Of a DNA stretch of 64,000 nt, positions 53,012 to 61,663 are shown one piece after another. A program made the translations under genes and the position numbers. Every line of letters starts with the position of its first letter. Position 1 is the stretch's first letter. Source of the stretch: Paraburkholderia sp. BL9I2N2 (GTDB lineage: Bacteria; Pseudomonadota; Gammaproteobacteria; Burkholderiales; Burkholderiaceae); assembly GCF_004339745.1 (NCBI RefSeq), contig NZ_SMGP01000002.1, forward strand, positions 372,001 through 436,000. Direction: 5' to 3'. The notes beneath the pieces were generated by a model. The model worked only from the letters and a program-made list of their open reading frames with translations. It was not told where the DNA came from and ran no database searches.

Positions 53012-54105
53012 TGCGCGGCTCCGATCAGCAAGCCCTGGCGGTCGATCGCGAACATTTCGACGTTGACCTGCGGCGGCACGATCTCGCGCGCCACCGCCAG
53101 CGCATGCCGGCAGACGATATCGCCGAGCGGCACCTGCTGCGCGCGCGCCAGCGCAACCGCCTGCTGACTTGTGTTGGCCGCGCGGATCGCAGCCTGAAGC
53201 GCGTCGTCGGCACCCTGTTCGGCGGCCCATTGCGCGAGCCGTTCGAGGTCGATGCTCGAATTGCGGCTATGCAGATCGAGATGACCCGCCGCCAGCTTGC
53301 TGAGCTTGCCGAAGCCGCCGCACACGCTCAGGCGCTCGACGGGCGCGCGCTTCATATGCTTGAGCACCGCGCCGACGAAGTCGCCCATTTCGATCAATGC
53401 GATATCCGGCAGGCCGTAATGCGCGCGCATTGCGTCCTCGCTCGCGTTGCCGGTGCAGGCAGCGAGATGCGTGTAGCCGTTCGCGCGCGCGACGTCGATG
53501 CCCTGATGGATCGACGCGATATACGCCGAGCACGAGAAGGGCCGCACGATACCGGTGGTGCCGAGGATCGACAACCCGCCGAGAATGCCGAGGCGCGGGT
53601 TCATCGTTTTCAGCGCGAGCGCTTCGCCGCCTTCCACGCCGATCGTCACTTCGAAGCCGCCGCCATACGCATGCTCCGCTGCGAGTTCGGCGAGATGCTC
53701 GGTCATCATTCTGCGCGGCACCGGGTTGATGGCGGGTTCGCCGACCGGCAGCGTCAATCCCGCGCGCGTCACCGTGCCGACGCCCGGCCCCGCGCGAAAT
53801 ATCACGCCCGGTTCGGCGACGAGGCGCACGCGAGCGAAGACGACCGCGCCGTGCGTGACGTCGGGATCGTCGCCGGCGTCCTTGACGGTGCCGGCTTCGG
53901 CGCCGCCGCTGCCGTTGTCGATCAGGCGGCAGAACACCAGCGGCATTGGCACATGCTGGCCCTTCGGCAACACGATCTCGGCGACCTCGCTGACGACACC
54001 CGCGAGCAACAGACGCGCCGCCGCCAGCGACGTCGCGGTGGCGCAACTGCCGGTCGTGTAGCCGCTACGCAGCGGCGCGGGGTGTTCGGGCGTTTCTTCG
54101 CGCAT
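53008..54105 (-). CDS. cbiD: Cobalt-precorrin-5B (C1)-methyltransferase
   Basis: A 365-residue enzyme. The N-terminal 'RSGYTTGSCATATSLAAA' is the CbiD hallmark, and 'GLSILGTTGIVRPFS' and 'GNASEDAM' are further conserved stretches. CbiD methylates C-1 of the ring in the anaerobic (cobalt-early) pathway; in the aerobic pathway this is done by the unrelated CobF, which is absent here. Start and cobL stop overlap (TGATG), and cobK overlaps at its other end, so all three are coupled. Confidence 0.95.
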   Translation of the reverse strand: MREETPEHPAPLRSGYTTGSCATATSLAAARLLLAGVVSEVAEIVLPKGQHVPMPLVFCRLIDNGSGGAEAGTVKDAGDDPDVTHGAVVFARVRLVAEPGVIFRAGPGVGTVTRAGLTLPVGEPAINPVPRRMMTEHLAELAAEHAYGGGFEVTIGVEGGEALALKTMNPRLGILGGLSILGTTGIVRPFSCSAYIASIHQGIDVARANGYTHLAACTGNASEDAMRAHYGLPDIALIEMGDFVGAVLKHMKRAPVERLSVCGGFGKLSKLAAGHLDLHSRNSSIDLERLAQWAAEQGADDALQAAIRAANTSQQAVALARAQQVPLGDIVCRHALAVAREIVPPQVNVEMFAIDRQGLLIGAAQ

Positions 54106-55529
54106 CAGGGTTTTTGCGGTAAGTCGGTGTTGGTGGTGCTTGTGCCTTTCGTAGCTTTCGCTTCGTTCGTGACACTCGTGGAGCTCACGGCGTTCGTGGC
54201 ACTCTTGGCGTTCGCGTCGTTCTTGGCGTTCGTGCCGGTCTTAACGTTGGTAGCGTTCGTGAAACTCCCGGCAGTCGCGGCGTCAATCGCGTTAGCGGTT
54301 CCAGCGGCGTTCACGTCCCCGCCCCCGACCGGCTTCGTCGCCTCCAACAGCGTAATCGGCAACGCCTGCCGCCACGTATCGAAACCGCCGAGCGGTTGCG
54401 CATCCGCCAACGCGATCCGCGTCAACGTCCCGCCATGCCGCTCGCGCCATGCCGCCAACGCCGCCTCGCCTTGCAACGTGACCGCATTGGCGACCAACCG
54501 GCCGCCTTCGCGCAGACTGGCCCAGCAAGCCTCCAGCACGCCCGGCGCCGTCACGCCGCCGCCGATGAACACGGCGTCCGGCACCGGCAACCCCTGCAGC
54601 GCTTCAGGTGCGCGGCCCGCCACGAGTTGCAGGCCCGGCACACCCAGCGCATCGCGATTGTGTTCGATAAAGCGTTGCCGCTCCGCGTGTCCTTCAATCG
54701 CGATCGCGCGGCAGGTGGCATGCGCGCGCATCCATTCGATGCCGATCGAGCCGCTGCCCGCGCCCACGTCCCACAGCAATTCGCCCGGCGTCGGCGCGAG
54801 GCGCGCGAGCGTGATCGCGCGCACGTCACGCTTGGTCAACTGGCCGTCGTGGCGAAAGGCGTCGTCGGGCAAACCGCAGGTCAGCGGCAGACGCGGCGCG
54901 CCTTCAGTGGCACGGCAGTCGAGCGCGATCAGGTTCAGCGCGGCCACCTCGCCCGCGGACCACTGATCCGCGCGGCCGTCGATGCGCCGTTCCAACGCGC
55001 CGCCCAGGTGTTCCAGCACTGTCATGCGGGTCGCCCCGAAACCGCGTGCATTCAGTAGTTCTGCGAGCACCGCGGGCGTGCGGCCGTCCGCGCTCAGCAC
55101 GAACACGCGCGCGCCGTCGTGCAGATGCGCGTTCAGCGTGGGCAACGGCCGGCCCACCAGCGACACCGTCGCGACGTCCTGCAACGGCCAGCCGAGGCGC
55201 GCGGCCGCGAGCGACAACGACGAGGGCGCGGGCAGCACCCGCAACTCCCCCGCCGGCAATTGCCGCGCGAGCGTCGCGCCGACGCCGAACAGCATCGGGT
55301 CGCCGCTCGCCAGCACGCACACGGCGCCACCGCGCTCGGCGAGCAGCGGCGCGAGATCGAACGCACGCGGCCACGCGGCACGGCGCGCGGTGAGGCGCGC
55401 GGGCAGCATCGCCAGATGGCGTTCGCCGCCGTACACCACTGATGCTTCCAGCAAAGCACGCCGCGCGGGCCTTCCCAAACCGGCGAAGCCGTCGTCGCCT
55501 ATGCCCACCACCGTCAGCCACGCCGGCAT
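54105..55529 (-). CDS. cobL: Precorrin-6Y C5,15-methyltransferase (decarboxylating), CbiE-CbiT fusion
   Basis: A 474-residue bifunctional protein. The N-terminal CbiE-type tetrapyrrole methylase (about residues 1-205) shows 'LTVVGIGDDGFAGLG' and 'VLASGDPMLFGVG'. The C-terminal CbiT-type methyltransferase (about 225-400) shows 'DVGAGSGSIGIEWMRAHA' and 'VFIGGGVTAPGV'. Together they methylate C-5 and C-15 and remove the C-12 acetate carboxyl. The last 70 residues are an unusual Ala/Asn/Thr/Lys-rich low-complexity tail outside either domain. The start at 55529 has GAGGA seven bases upstream. First gene of the left-pointing arm. Confidence 0.94.
   Translation of the reverse strand: MPAWLTVVGIGDDGFAGLGRPARRALLEASVVYGGERHLAMLPARLTARRAAWPRAFDLAPLLAERGGAVCVLASGDPMLFGVGATLARQLPAGELRVLPAPSSLSLAAARLGWPLQDVATVSLVGRPLPTLNAHLHDGARVFVLSADGRTPAVLAELLNARGFGATRMTVLEHLGGALERRIDGRADQWSAGEVAALNLIALDCRATEGAPRLPLTCGLPDDAFRHDGQLTKRDVRAITLARLAPTPGELLWDVGAGSGSIGIEWMRAHATCRAIAIEGHAERQRFIEHNRDALGVPGLQLVAGRAPEALQGLPVPDAVFIGGGVTAPGVLEACWASLREGGRLVANAVTLQGEAALAAWRERHGGTLTRIALADAQPLGGFDTWRQALPITLLEATKPVGGGDVNAAGTANAIDAATAGSFTNATNVKTGTNAKNDANAKSATNAVSSTSVTNEAKATKGTSTTNTDLPQKP
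54108..54317 (-). repeat. Degenerate tandem-repeat region encoding the cobL tail
   Basis: The final 70 codons of cobL, excluding the stop, consist of imperfect repeats built from Asn-Ala, Lys-Asn and Thr-Asn units. At DNA level, variants of GGCGTTCGTG/GGTGTTCGTG recur on the plus strand. It lies after the last structural element of the CbiT domain. Confidence 0.6.
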
Positions 55530-55624
55530 GCATCCATCCTCATTCTGTGTCTTCAAATAATGCGCTGTGCCACGCCGATCAAAGCGTCCAGCCTCGTTGT
55601 GCTGTTCGAAAAAAGGCATAATAC

Positions 55625-55790
55625 AGCCGCCGGTGCCCTTCGGGGCCGAAGAGGGAACACAGTGCCGCTGTGGCTGCCCCCGCAACTGTATGCAGCGAGT
55701 CCGCCTGCGCTCCACGCCACTGGTTCGACCGGGAAGGCCGCGGCGGACCACGACCTGCCAGCCAGGAGACCTGCCGGCGAGACTGTTCGT
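55625..55790 (+). ncRNA. Cobalamin riboswitch (B12 element)
   Basis: The order of conserved elements matches a B12 riboswitch: 'GGTGCCC...GAAGAGGGAAC' at 55631-55658, 'GCTGCCCCCGCAACTGTA' at 55673-55690 (the B12-box-like core), 'GCCACTG' at 55716, 'GGGAAGGC' near 55731 and the B12 box 'AGCCAGGAGACCTGCC' at 55760-55775. CATAAT at 55617-55622 is a suitable -10, putting the RNA start at the edge of the element. It should lower expression of cobG-cobH-cobI-cobJ when adenosylcobalamin is plentiful. Boundaries are approximate. Confidence 0.93.
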
Positions 55791-55876
55791 GCCAGCCAAC
55801 ATCGGGCGGGGTGTACCGATGCCGTAGCAATGCCCGCCTCGCGGCTTGCTCGGGCCGTCGCGCGACGCTAAACCCG

Positions 55877-57487
55877 GTGTCCGTCTTGAATCAAGCTTCG
55901 CCTTCCACCGTTTTATCCGACGCGGCTCTCACGCTGCGGCCCTCGGCGTGTCCGGGGCTGCTGCGCATCGTCGCCGCGCGCGACGGCGGGATTTGCCGGA
56001 TCAAGTTGCCCGGCGGTGAATTGAGCGCGGCGCAGGCTCGGGCGGTCGCGCAGGCCAGCGCACGGTACGCGGCCGGGGTGATCGAGCTGACCAATCGGGC
56101 GAATGTGCAGGTGCGTGGGGTGAAGCGCGGTGACGAGGCGGCGTTGATTGCGGCTTTGGTCGATGCGGGTCTCGGGCCGATGCCGGCGACCGGCGCGGGG
56201 AACGCTGCGGATAGGACGGTGGCGGATAACGCTGTGGAGACGGGGATAGCGGACGCCGTGGATGCGGAAGGCGAGAACGCGACGGATGCAACGATCGCGA
56301 ACGCAGCGAATACGGAAGCTGACAGCAAGAGCGCTGCGGACGTACTCGCCGCAGCCGCAGCCGCAGCCGCAGCCGACGACGTGCGCAACGTAATGATCAG
56401 CCCCGCTGCCGGACGCGATCCGTTCGCCCTGTTCGACACGCGCCCGCTATGCGCCGAGTTGCTCACGATGCTGCAAAGCGAAGCGCGTTTCGCGGCGCTG
56501 TCGCCGAAATTCGCGCTGCTGCTGGACGGCGGCGAGCGGCTCGCGAGAGTGGATCATCCGCACGATGTGTGGCTGGCGGCATCGCAAGAGGCGGATGGCG
56601 TGCGGTTCGTGTTCGGGTTGGCGGGTTGTCCGCCTGTTAGCGAGTCTGCTGGCTCTTTAGCACACAACGAGCGCATCGCGCCGGACAAGCCCCGTGCAGA
56701 CGGCACAGGCGCATTAGCCGCGATACTTCCTTCGCAAGTCACCGCACTAGTCCGCGCGCTGCTCCTCACATTCCTCGACCTCGCTTCCGCCGACGCCACG
56801 CGCATGCGCCATCTGCTAGCCGCGCATTCCGTCAATGCTGTACTGAGTCACGCTCAGCGATATCTCGACTTCCCGCTGACGCAAAACGCGAAGCTGGCCA
56901 AGTGGCATCGCGTTGCACCGGCCGACGCCAGCCTCCGCCTCGGCGCCCACGCTCAACGCGTGGCCGAAACCTGGCACGTCGGCGGCCAGCCGTCGCTCGG
57001 ACGCCTCGACGCCGACACCCTTAACGGCCTCGCGACACTTTCGCAACAGCACGGCAACGGCACGCTTCGCCTAACGCCCTGGCAGAGCGTGCTGCTACCC
57101 GACATCGCCACGCACGCCGTCCCGACAGTGCTGTCCGGTCTGAACACGCTCGGTCTCGCCTGCGATCCCGCGCAAGCCATCACGCGCCTGATCGCGTGCG
57201 CCGGATCGAGCGGCTGCGCGAAGGGCCTCGCCGACACCAAGTCCGACGCGCTGCGCCTCGCGGCCCGCCTGCCTGCGGACGTCGACGTGCATCTGAGCGG
57301 CTGCTCGCGCTCGTGCGCCGCCGCGCATTGCGCACCGTACACGCTGCTCGGAGCCGCGCCCGGCCTCTATGACCTTTATCGACGCGACGGCCAGCCCGGT
57401 TTCGGCCAGTGCGTCGCGCGCCAATTGACGATCGGCCAGGCCGCCGACATGCTCGAACGCCTCGCCCGGAGTGACACCGATGCTTGA
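55877..57487 (+). CDS. cobG: Precorrin-3B synthase (sulfite/nitrite-reductase-like), with low-complexity insert
   Basis: About 536 residues from a GTG at 55877; the ribosome-binding site is weak, and this start is chosen from the protein alignment-like opening 'RPSACPGLLRIVAARDGG'. CobG converts precorrin-3A to 3B with oxygen. The Fe4S4/siroheme-type ferredoxin-reductase fold carries Cys441 and Cys447 (CAGSSGC) and Cys476 and Cys480 (SGCSRSC). Between 'GLGPMPATGAG' and 'ADDVRNVMISP' lies a roughly 65-residue Ala/Asp/Asn/Thr-rich insert (residues about 104-168) that interrupts a normally continuous loop. First gene of the right arm, behind the riboswitch. Confidence 0.92.
   Translation: MSVLNQASPSTVLSDAALTLRPSACPGLLRIVAARDGGICRIKLPGGELSAAQARAVAQASARYAAGVIELTNRANVQVRGVKRGDEAALIAALVDAGLGPMPATGAGNAADRTVADNAVETGIADAVDAEGENATDATIANAANTEADSKSAADVLAAAAAAAAADDVRNVMISPAAGRDPFALFDTRPLCAELLTMLQSEARFAALSPKFALLLDGGERLARVDHPHDVWLAASQEADGVRFVFGLAGCPPVSESAGSLAHNERIAPDKPRADGTGALAAILPSQVTALVRALLLTFLDLASADATRMRHLLAAHSVNAVLSHAQRYLDFPLTQNAKLAKWHRVAPADASLRLGAHAQRVAETWHVGGQPSLGRLDADTLNGLATLSQQHGNGTLRLTPWQSVLLPDIATHAVPTVLSGLNTLGLACDPAQAITRLIACAGSSGCAKGLADTKSDALRLAARLPADVDVHLSGCSRSCAAAHCAPYTLLGAAPGLYDLYRRDGQPGFGQCVARQLTIGQAADMLERLARSDTDA
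56186..56380 (+). repeat. Low-complexity insert within cobG
   Basis: Codes for an Ala-rich stretch with degenerate 'NAADR', 'DNAVE', 'ATIANAANTEA' units and a run of nine Ala (GCCGCAGCCGCAGCC-type codons). The flanking protein reads on smoothly if it is removed. It may have grown by slippage. Confidence 0.65.
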
Positions 57488-58106
57488 TTACATTCGCGAC
57501 GGTCAGGAGATCTATCGCCAATCCTTCGCGACGATTCGCGCGGAGGCCGACTTGTCGCGCATTCCCGCCGACCTCGAGAAACTCGCGGTGCGCGTGATCC
57601 ACGCGTGCGGCATGGTCGACGTGATCAACGATCTGCAATCGTCCGCAGGCGCGGGCGCAGCGGGCCGCGCGGCGCTCGCGCAAGGCGCGCCGATCCTGTG
57701 CGATGCCGGCATGGTCGCGCAAGGCATCACGCGTGCGCGGCTGCCGGCGCACAACGAAGTCATCTGTACGCTCGCGCATCCGGACGTGCCGTCGCTCGCA
57801 CGCGAACTCGGCAATACACGCTCGGCGGCGGCGCTCGAATTGTGGCGGCCACATCTGGCGGGCAGCGTCGTGGTGATCGGCAATGCGCCGACCGCCCTCT
57901 TTCATCTGCTCGATATGCTCGACGCCGGTGCGCCCAAACCCGCGCTGATTCTCGGCTTTCCAGTGGGTTTTGTCGGCGCGGCCGAATCCAAAGCCATGCT
58001 CGCCGACGACAGCCGCGGCGTGCCCTTCGTGGTGGTGCATGGCCGGCGCGGCGGCAGCGCGATGGCGGCAGCCGCGGTGAACGCGCTGGCCACGGAGGTC
58101 GAATAA
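57480..58106 (+). CDS. cobH: Precorrin-8X methylmutase
   Basis: A 208-residue enzyme moving the C-11 methyl group to C-12 to give hydrogenobyrinate. The catalytic His lies in 'RVIHACGMVD', and 'GAPILCDAGMVAQGI', 'GNAPTALFHLL' and 'GFPVGFVGAAESK' are diagnostic of CobH/CbiC. It overlaps the cobG stop by eight bases, so the two are coupled. The start codon at 57480 aligns with the usual N-terminus. Confidence 0.96.
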   Translation: MLDYIRDGQEIYRQSFATIRAEADLSRIPADLEKLAVRVIHACGMVDVINDLQSSAGAGAAGRAALAQGAPILCDAGMVAQGITRARLPAHNEVICTLAHPDVPSLARELGNTRSAAALELWRPHLAGSVVVIGNAPTALFHLLDMLDAGAPKPALILGFPVGFVGAAESKAMLADDSRGVPFVVVHGRRGGSAMAAAAVNALATEVE

Positions 58107-58838
58107 ATGACGGCGCAAGGACGTTTGTTCGGACTCGGCGTCGGCCCCGGCGACCCGGAACTCATCACACTGAAAGCGCTGCGTTTGCTGAAGGCGTCGC
58201 CGGTGGTCGCGTACTTCGTCGCCAAGGGCAAGAAAGGCAACGCGTTCAGCATCATCGAGGCGCATTTGCACGACGCGCAGCAGCATCTGCCGCTGGTGTA
58301 TCCCGTCACGACCGAAGCGCTCGAACCGCCGCTTTCGTATGAAGCGATCATCGCCGACTTCTACGACACCGCCGCGGAAGACGTCGCCGCTCACCTCGAT
58401 GCGGGCCGCGACGTCGCGGTGATCTGCGAGGGCGATCCGTTCTTCTACGGCTCGTACATGTATCTGCACGATCGCCTTGCGGCGCGCTACGAAAGCGAAG
58501 TGGTGCCCGGCGTCTGCTCGATGCTCGGCGGCGCCGCCGTGCTCGGCGCGCCGCTGGTGTATCGCAACCAGAGCCTGTCGGTGCTCTCGGGCGTGTTGCC
58601 GGAAGACGAACTGCGCCGGCGTCTCGCCGATGCCGACGCCGCCGTCGTGATGAAACTCGGCCGCAACTTCGACAAGGTGCGGCGCGTGCTCGGCGAACTC
58701 GGTCTCGCGGACCGCGCGCTCTACGTCGAACGCGCGACGATGGGCAATCAACGCATCGTGCCGCTCGCCGAAGTGGATCCGATGGCGTCGCCGTATTTCT
58801 CGCTGCTCGTGGTGCCGGGGGAAAAATGGCAAGGATGA
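58107..58838 (+). CDS. cobI: Precorrin-2 C20-methyltransferase
   Basis: A 243-residue SAM-dependent methylase acting on precorrin-2 at C-20. 'LFGLGVGPGDPELITLKALRLL', in pieces, 'VICEGDPFFYGSYMYL' and 'VVPGVCSMLGGAAVLGAPL' are typical of CobI/CbiL. The ATG directly follows the cobH stop, with GAGG before it. Confidence 0.96.
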   Translation: MTAQGRLFGLGVGPGDPELITLKALRLLKASPVVAYFVAKGKKGNAFSIIEAHLHDAQQHLPLVYPVTTEALEPPLSYEAIIADFYDTAAEDVAAHLDAGRDVAVICEGDPFFYGSYMYLHDRLAARYESEVVPGVCSMLGGAAVLGAPLVYRNQSLSVLSGVLPEDELRRRLADADAAVVMKLGRNFDKVRRVLGELGLADRALYVERATMGNQRIVPLAEVDPMASPYFSLLVVPGEKWQG

Positions 58839-60538
58839 GCGCGCCCGCGATCGTGATTCTCGGCACGGGCGCGTTGGCGACGGCGCGGCGCATTCAGGCG
58901 TTGTATGCCGGCAGCCAGGTGCATGCGTTGCAAGGACGCGTCGAAGCGGACGTGTCGTATAACGAACTCGGCGCGCATCTGCGGGAACTGTATGCGCGCG
59001 GCACGCCGATCGTCGCGTTGTGCGCGACAGGGATCGTGATTCGTTGCCTCGCGCCATCGTTGTCGAACAAGGGCGTCGAGCCGCCGGTGCTGGCCGTTGC
59101 CGAAGACGGCAGCGCGGTCGTGCCGCTGCTCGGCGGTCTCGCCGGCGTCAACCTGATGGCGCGCGAAATTGCCGCGATGCTGGCCGTGCCGGCCGACATC
59201 ACGACGAGTGGCGAATTACGTTTCGGCACCTGCGTGCTCAATCCGCCCGACGGCTATACGCTCGCCGACATCGGCCAAGGCAAGCGCTTCGTGTCGGACC
59301 TGCTGGCCGGCGAAAGCACGCGCATCGAAGGCGAAGCGCCGTGGCTCGACGACGCGCAACTACCCCGCTCCGCCTCGGCGCGTCTTGCGATTCGCGTGAC
59401 GCCGCGAGCATGGGACGGACGCGAGGATGAGCTGGTGATTCATCCACGCAGCGTGGTCGCGGCGGTGACGGGCGTGGATGGCGGCATCGTGGCGCGCGTG
59501 CGCGAGGCACTGGACTCGCATGGTCTCGCGCCGCTGTCGCTCGCGGCCTTGCTGGCATCCTCTGATCGCATGGCGGACCCGGCACTTGCCGAAGCCGCGG
59601 CGAACCTGGACGTGCCGTTGCGTTTCGCGCTGGCACGCCCCGAAGATGGCGAGCCGCCTGCCAACCTGCTGCACGCCGCGCTGCACATTCCCTACGAGAC
59701 GTTGCACAACGATGCAGTTGCTGGCGTCGCGCTGGCGTTGGCGCCGCTCGCCATCGATGCGGACACGATCGGCCGCAAGCGTGGTCGCCTGACCGTGATC
59801 GGTCTCGGGCCCGGCAGCGCCGATCTGATGGTGCCGGCAGCTCGCACGGCGCTGAACGTTGCCACCGATATTCTCGGCTACGACACCTACGTAAAGATGG
59901 CCGGCCCGTTGCGCGCCGACCAGCGCGTTCACGGCACGGACAATCGCGAGGAAATGCAACGCGCGCGGCATGCGTTCGAACTGGCCAGCGAGGGACGCGC
60001 GGTGGTCATGGTGTCCTCGGGCGATCCGGGAGTGTTCGCGATGGCCGCGGCGGTGCTCGAAGCGCTGGAGTCGTCGGATAACGCGGATTGGGCCACAGTC
60101 GAACTAAAGATCGTGCCGGGTGTATCGGCGGCGATGGCAACGGCGGCGCAAGCAGGTGCGCCGTTGGGTCACGACTTCTGCATGCTGTCGCTGTCCGATA
60201 ATCTGAAGCCCTGGACGATTATCGAAAAGCGTCTGAGGCATGCCGCCGAAGCGGACCTGGTGATGGCGTTCTATAACCCGATTTCGCGCGCACGGCCGTG
60301 GCAGCTGGATAAAGCGCTGGATATCGTGCGGGAGTATCGTGCGGCGCAAACTCAGGTAGTGCTGGGCCGAGACATCGGTCGACCCGGCAGCACACTGAGG
60401 ACGATCACGCTAGGCGAACTGCGCTCGTCCGATGTGGATATGCGCACGATGGTGATCGTGGGGTCGTCGACGACGCGGCGGTTTGGCAACGTGGCAGAAG
60501 GTCGTGAGTGGGTTTATACGCCTCGGTGGTATGAGTGA
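58826..60538 (+). CDS. cobJ: CbiG-CobJ fusion: cobalamin biosynthesis protein / precorrin-3B C17-methyltransferase
   Basis: A 570-residue fusion. The N-terminal 310 residues are CbiG/CobE-like: 'ALCATGIVIRCLAPSLSNKG' in pieces, 'LLGGLAGVNLMAREIA', and the C-terminal CobE-like 'RSVVAAVTGVDGGI'. Residues about 318-570 are the CobJ/CbiH methylase, with 'RLTVIGLGPGSADLMVP', 'GYDTYVKMAGPL' and 'VMVSSGDPGVFAMAAAV'. CobJ contracts the ring and methylates C-17. CbiG opens the ring-A lactone in the cobalt-early pathway. It overlaps the cobI stop (ATG at 58826 or 58835). Last gene of the arm. Confidence 0.94.
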   Translation: MARMSAPAIVILGTGALATARRIQALYAGSQVHALQGRVEADVSYNELGAHLRELYARGTPIVALCATGIVIRCLAPSLSNKGVEPPVLAVAEDGSAVVPLLGGLAGVNLMAREIAAMLAVPADITTSGELRFGTCVLNPPDGYTLADIGQGKRFVSDLLAGESTRIEGEAPWLDDAQLPRSASARLAIRVTPRAWDGREDELVIHPRSVVAAVTGVDGGIVARVREALDSHGLAPLSLAALLASSDRMADPALAEAAANLDVPLRFALARPEDGEPPANLLHAALHIPYETLHNDAVAGVALALAPLAIDADTIGRKRGRLTVIGLGPGSADLMVPAARTALNVATDILGYDTYVKMAGPLRADQRVHGTDNREEMQRARHAFELASEGRAVVMVSSGDPGVFAMAAAVLEALESSDNADWATVELKIVPGVSAAMATAAQAGAPLGHDFCMLSLSDNLKPWTIIEKRLRHAAEADLVMAFYNPISRARPWQLDKALDIVREYRAAQTQVVLGRDIGRPGSTLRTITLGELRSSDVDMRTMVIVGSSTTRRFGNVAEGREWVYTPRWYE

Positions 60539-60553
60539 GTGGGCAGGCGGTGG

Positions 60554-61165
60554 TTATGGTGTTTTTCTGTGTATGAACCGGCGTATCGCGAGGCAGCAGA
60601 CGAGCACAGGTGTGCCGATAAGTAGCGTAGCCACGGCCCAATAAAGGTTCATGACATACGACAACATATCGCCCTCGTTATCTGCCTTACTGCCTTCGCC
60701 CGTGACTGACAGCCAGAGTCTGACTATCGCACTGACAGATGACGGGATATGCAACGGGTATGTTGTGTACGGACTCGACAGGTACCATCCAAGATCACTA
60801 ATGGCGAGAAGTGCAAGTAAAGATGCAATGAGGGTTACGGAAAAAGGCATCCTGGGAGTCTTCTTGCCACTCTTTCTTGCAACGAGATAGCGAGGCAGCC
60901 ACCCTTTGAATTTCGCCAGAGCTAAAGCAATCAATAACGTAGAAACTAGCCAGTAGAGCAGCCACGCAAGCACGTTGATGTCATCAGGATTTGCCAGATA
61001 TTCCGTGTTCGTGCAGCGTAGCCAGAATAGGATAAATGCTTCCTCGCTGCTGGACATTTCGACCGGAAGTATGTCGAGAAGATGCACTGCGTACCAACCA
61101 GCAATCCCCGATATCATGGTTAAAACGGTGTAAATCGAAAGACGGATTGCGAATCGTTTTTTCAT
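60554..61165 (-). CDS. Four-helix membrane protein, candidate immunity protein to the DUF2778 effector
   Basis: A 203-residue protein. Four hydrophobic segments are seen, at about residues 8-30, 62-84, 105-127 and 170-192, with two external loops (about 31-61 and 128-169) predicted on the periplasmic side. No family was recognised. Its ATG overlaps the stop of the DUF2778 effector gene (ATGA), the tight coupling expected of an effector-immunity pair. Codon and base use are less GC-rich than the cob genes beside it, suggesting transfer. An immunity role is inference from position and topology. The start is fixed by the overlap. Confidence 0.6.
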   Translation of the reverse strand: MKKRFAIRLSIYTVLTMISGIAGWYAVHLLDILPVEMSSSEEAFILFWLRCTNTEYLANPDDINVLAWLLYWLVSTLLIALALAKFKGWLPRYLVARKSGKKTPRMPFSVTLIASLLALLAISDLGWYLSSPYTTYPLHIPSSVSAIVRLWLSVTGEGSKADNEGDMLSYVMNLYWAVATLLIGTPVLVCCLAIRRFIHRKTP

Positions 61166-61644
61166 TTCACGTCGATCGTTCCGTAAGCTCGTAAAGCTGT
61201 GCCTGGCACTGGCACAGTCTGTCCCCTCGAACGAATGAATTTCTGAAGTCGATCGAATTCCTGAGGGTTCACGACGGTGATACATCCGTGACTCAACCTC
61301 AAGTGCCCCATTGGATGCAGTCGGAAGTTACCGCGCTTGATGCCATTGATATTGGTCGTGTCTCCCGTTGCTGGATTCCAGAGCGTGAACCACTTTCGAC
61401 GGTCGGTAGTGACGGAGTCGGTCGCATACAACCAATCGTACAGAAAACCCATTAAGCCCCCTGACTGACGATCAACCAGACAGTAGGTTCCCTTCGGAAT
61501 CGGTCCAACGTTTTCTATCGCAGTATCAGCTGGGTTATCCCGGCCGTGACCGGTTCCCGAGAAGGCAGCAACGGGGATGCTTCCCTCGCACAAAAGGACC
61601 GAATCCGTCTGCCCATTAAGAACAAAAGTACATTTAACCGGCAT
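61162..61644 (-). CDS. DUF2778 protein, Tlde1-type L,D-transpeptidase effector candidate
   Basis: A 160-residue protein. 'FSGTGHGRDNPADTAIENVGPIPKGTYCLV', in pieces, and 'FRLHPMGHLRLSHGCITVV' match DUF2778, the domain of the type VI effector Tlde1. The catalytic His and Cys lie in 'HLRLSHGC'. Tlde1 damages the peptidoglycan of rival cells by L,D-carboxypeptidase and D-amino-acid exchange activity. There is no signal peptide, as expected of a T6SS cargo. It lies 19 bases after an hcp gene and overlaps a membrane-protein gene by 4 nt. Delivery through Hcp is inference. Confidence 0.82.
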   Translation of the reverse strand: MPVKCTFVLNGQTDSVLLCEGSIPVAAFSGTGHGRDNPADTAIENVGPIPKGTYCLVDRQSGGLMGFLYDWLYATDSVTTDRRKWFTLWNPATGDTTNINGIKRGNFRLHPMGHLRLSHGCITVVNPQEFDRLQKFIRSRGQTVPVPGTALRAYGTIDVK

Positions 61645-61663
61645 CTCCTCTTCCCCCGCCCGG

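Noticed and set aside
53011..54966. 650-codon plus-strand frame across cbiD and cobL
   Set aside because: No recognisable domain and it crosses two well-identified minus-strand genes; antisense shadow.
57180..59057. Long minus-strand frame across cobG, cobH and cobI
   Set aside because: Composition typical of antisense frames; the plus-strand genes have catalytic motifs in order.
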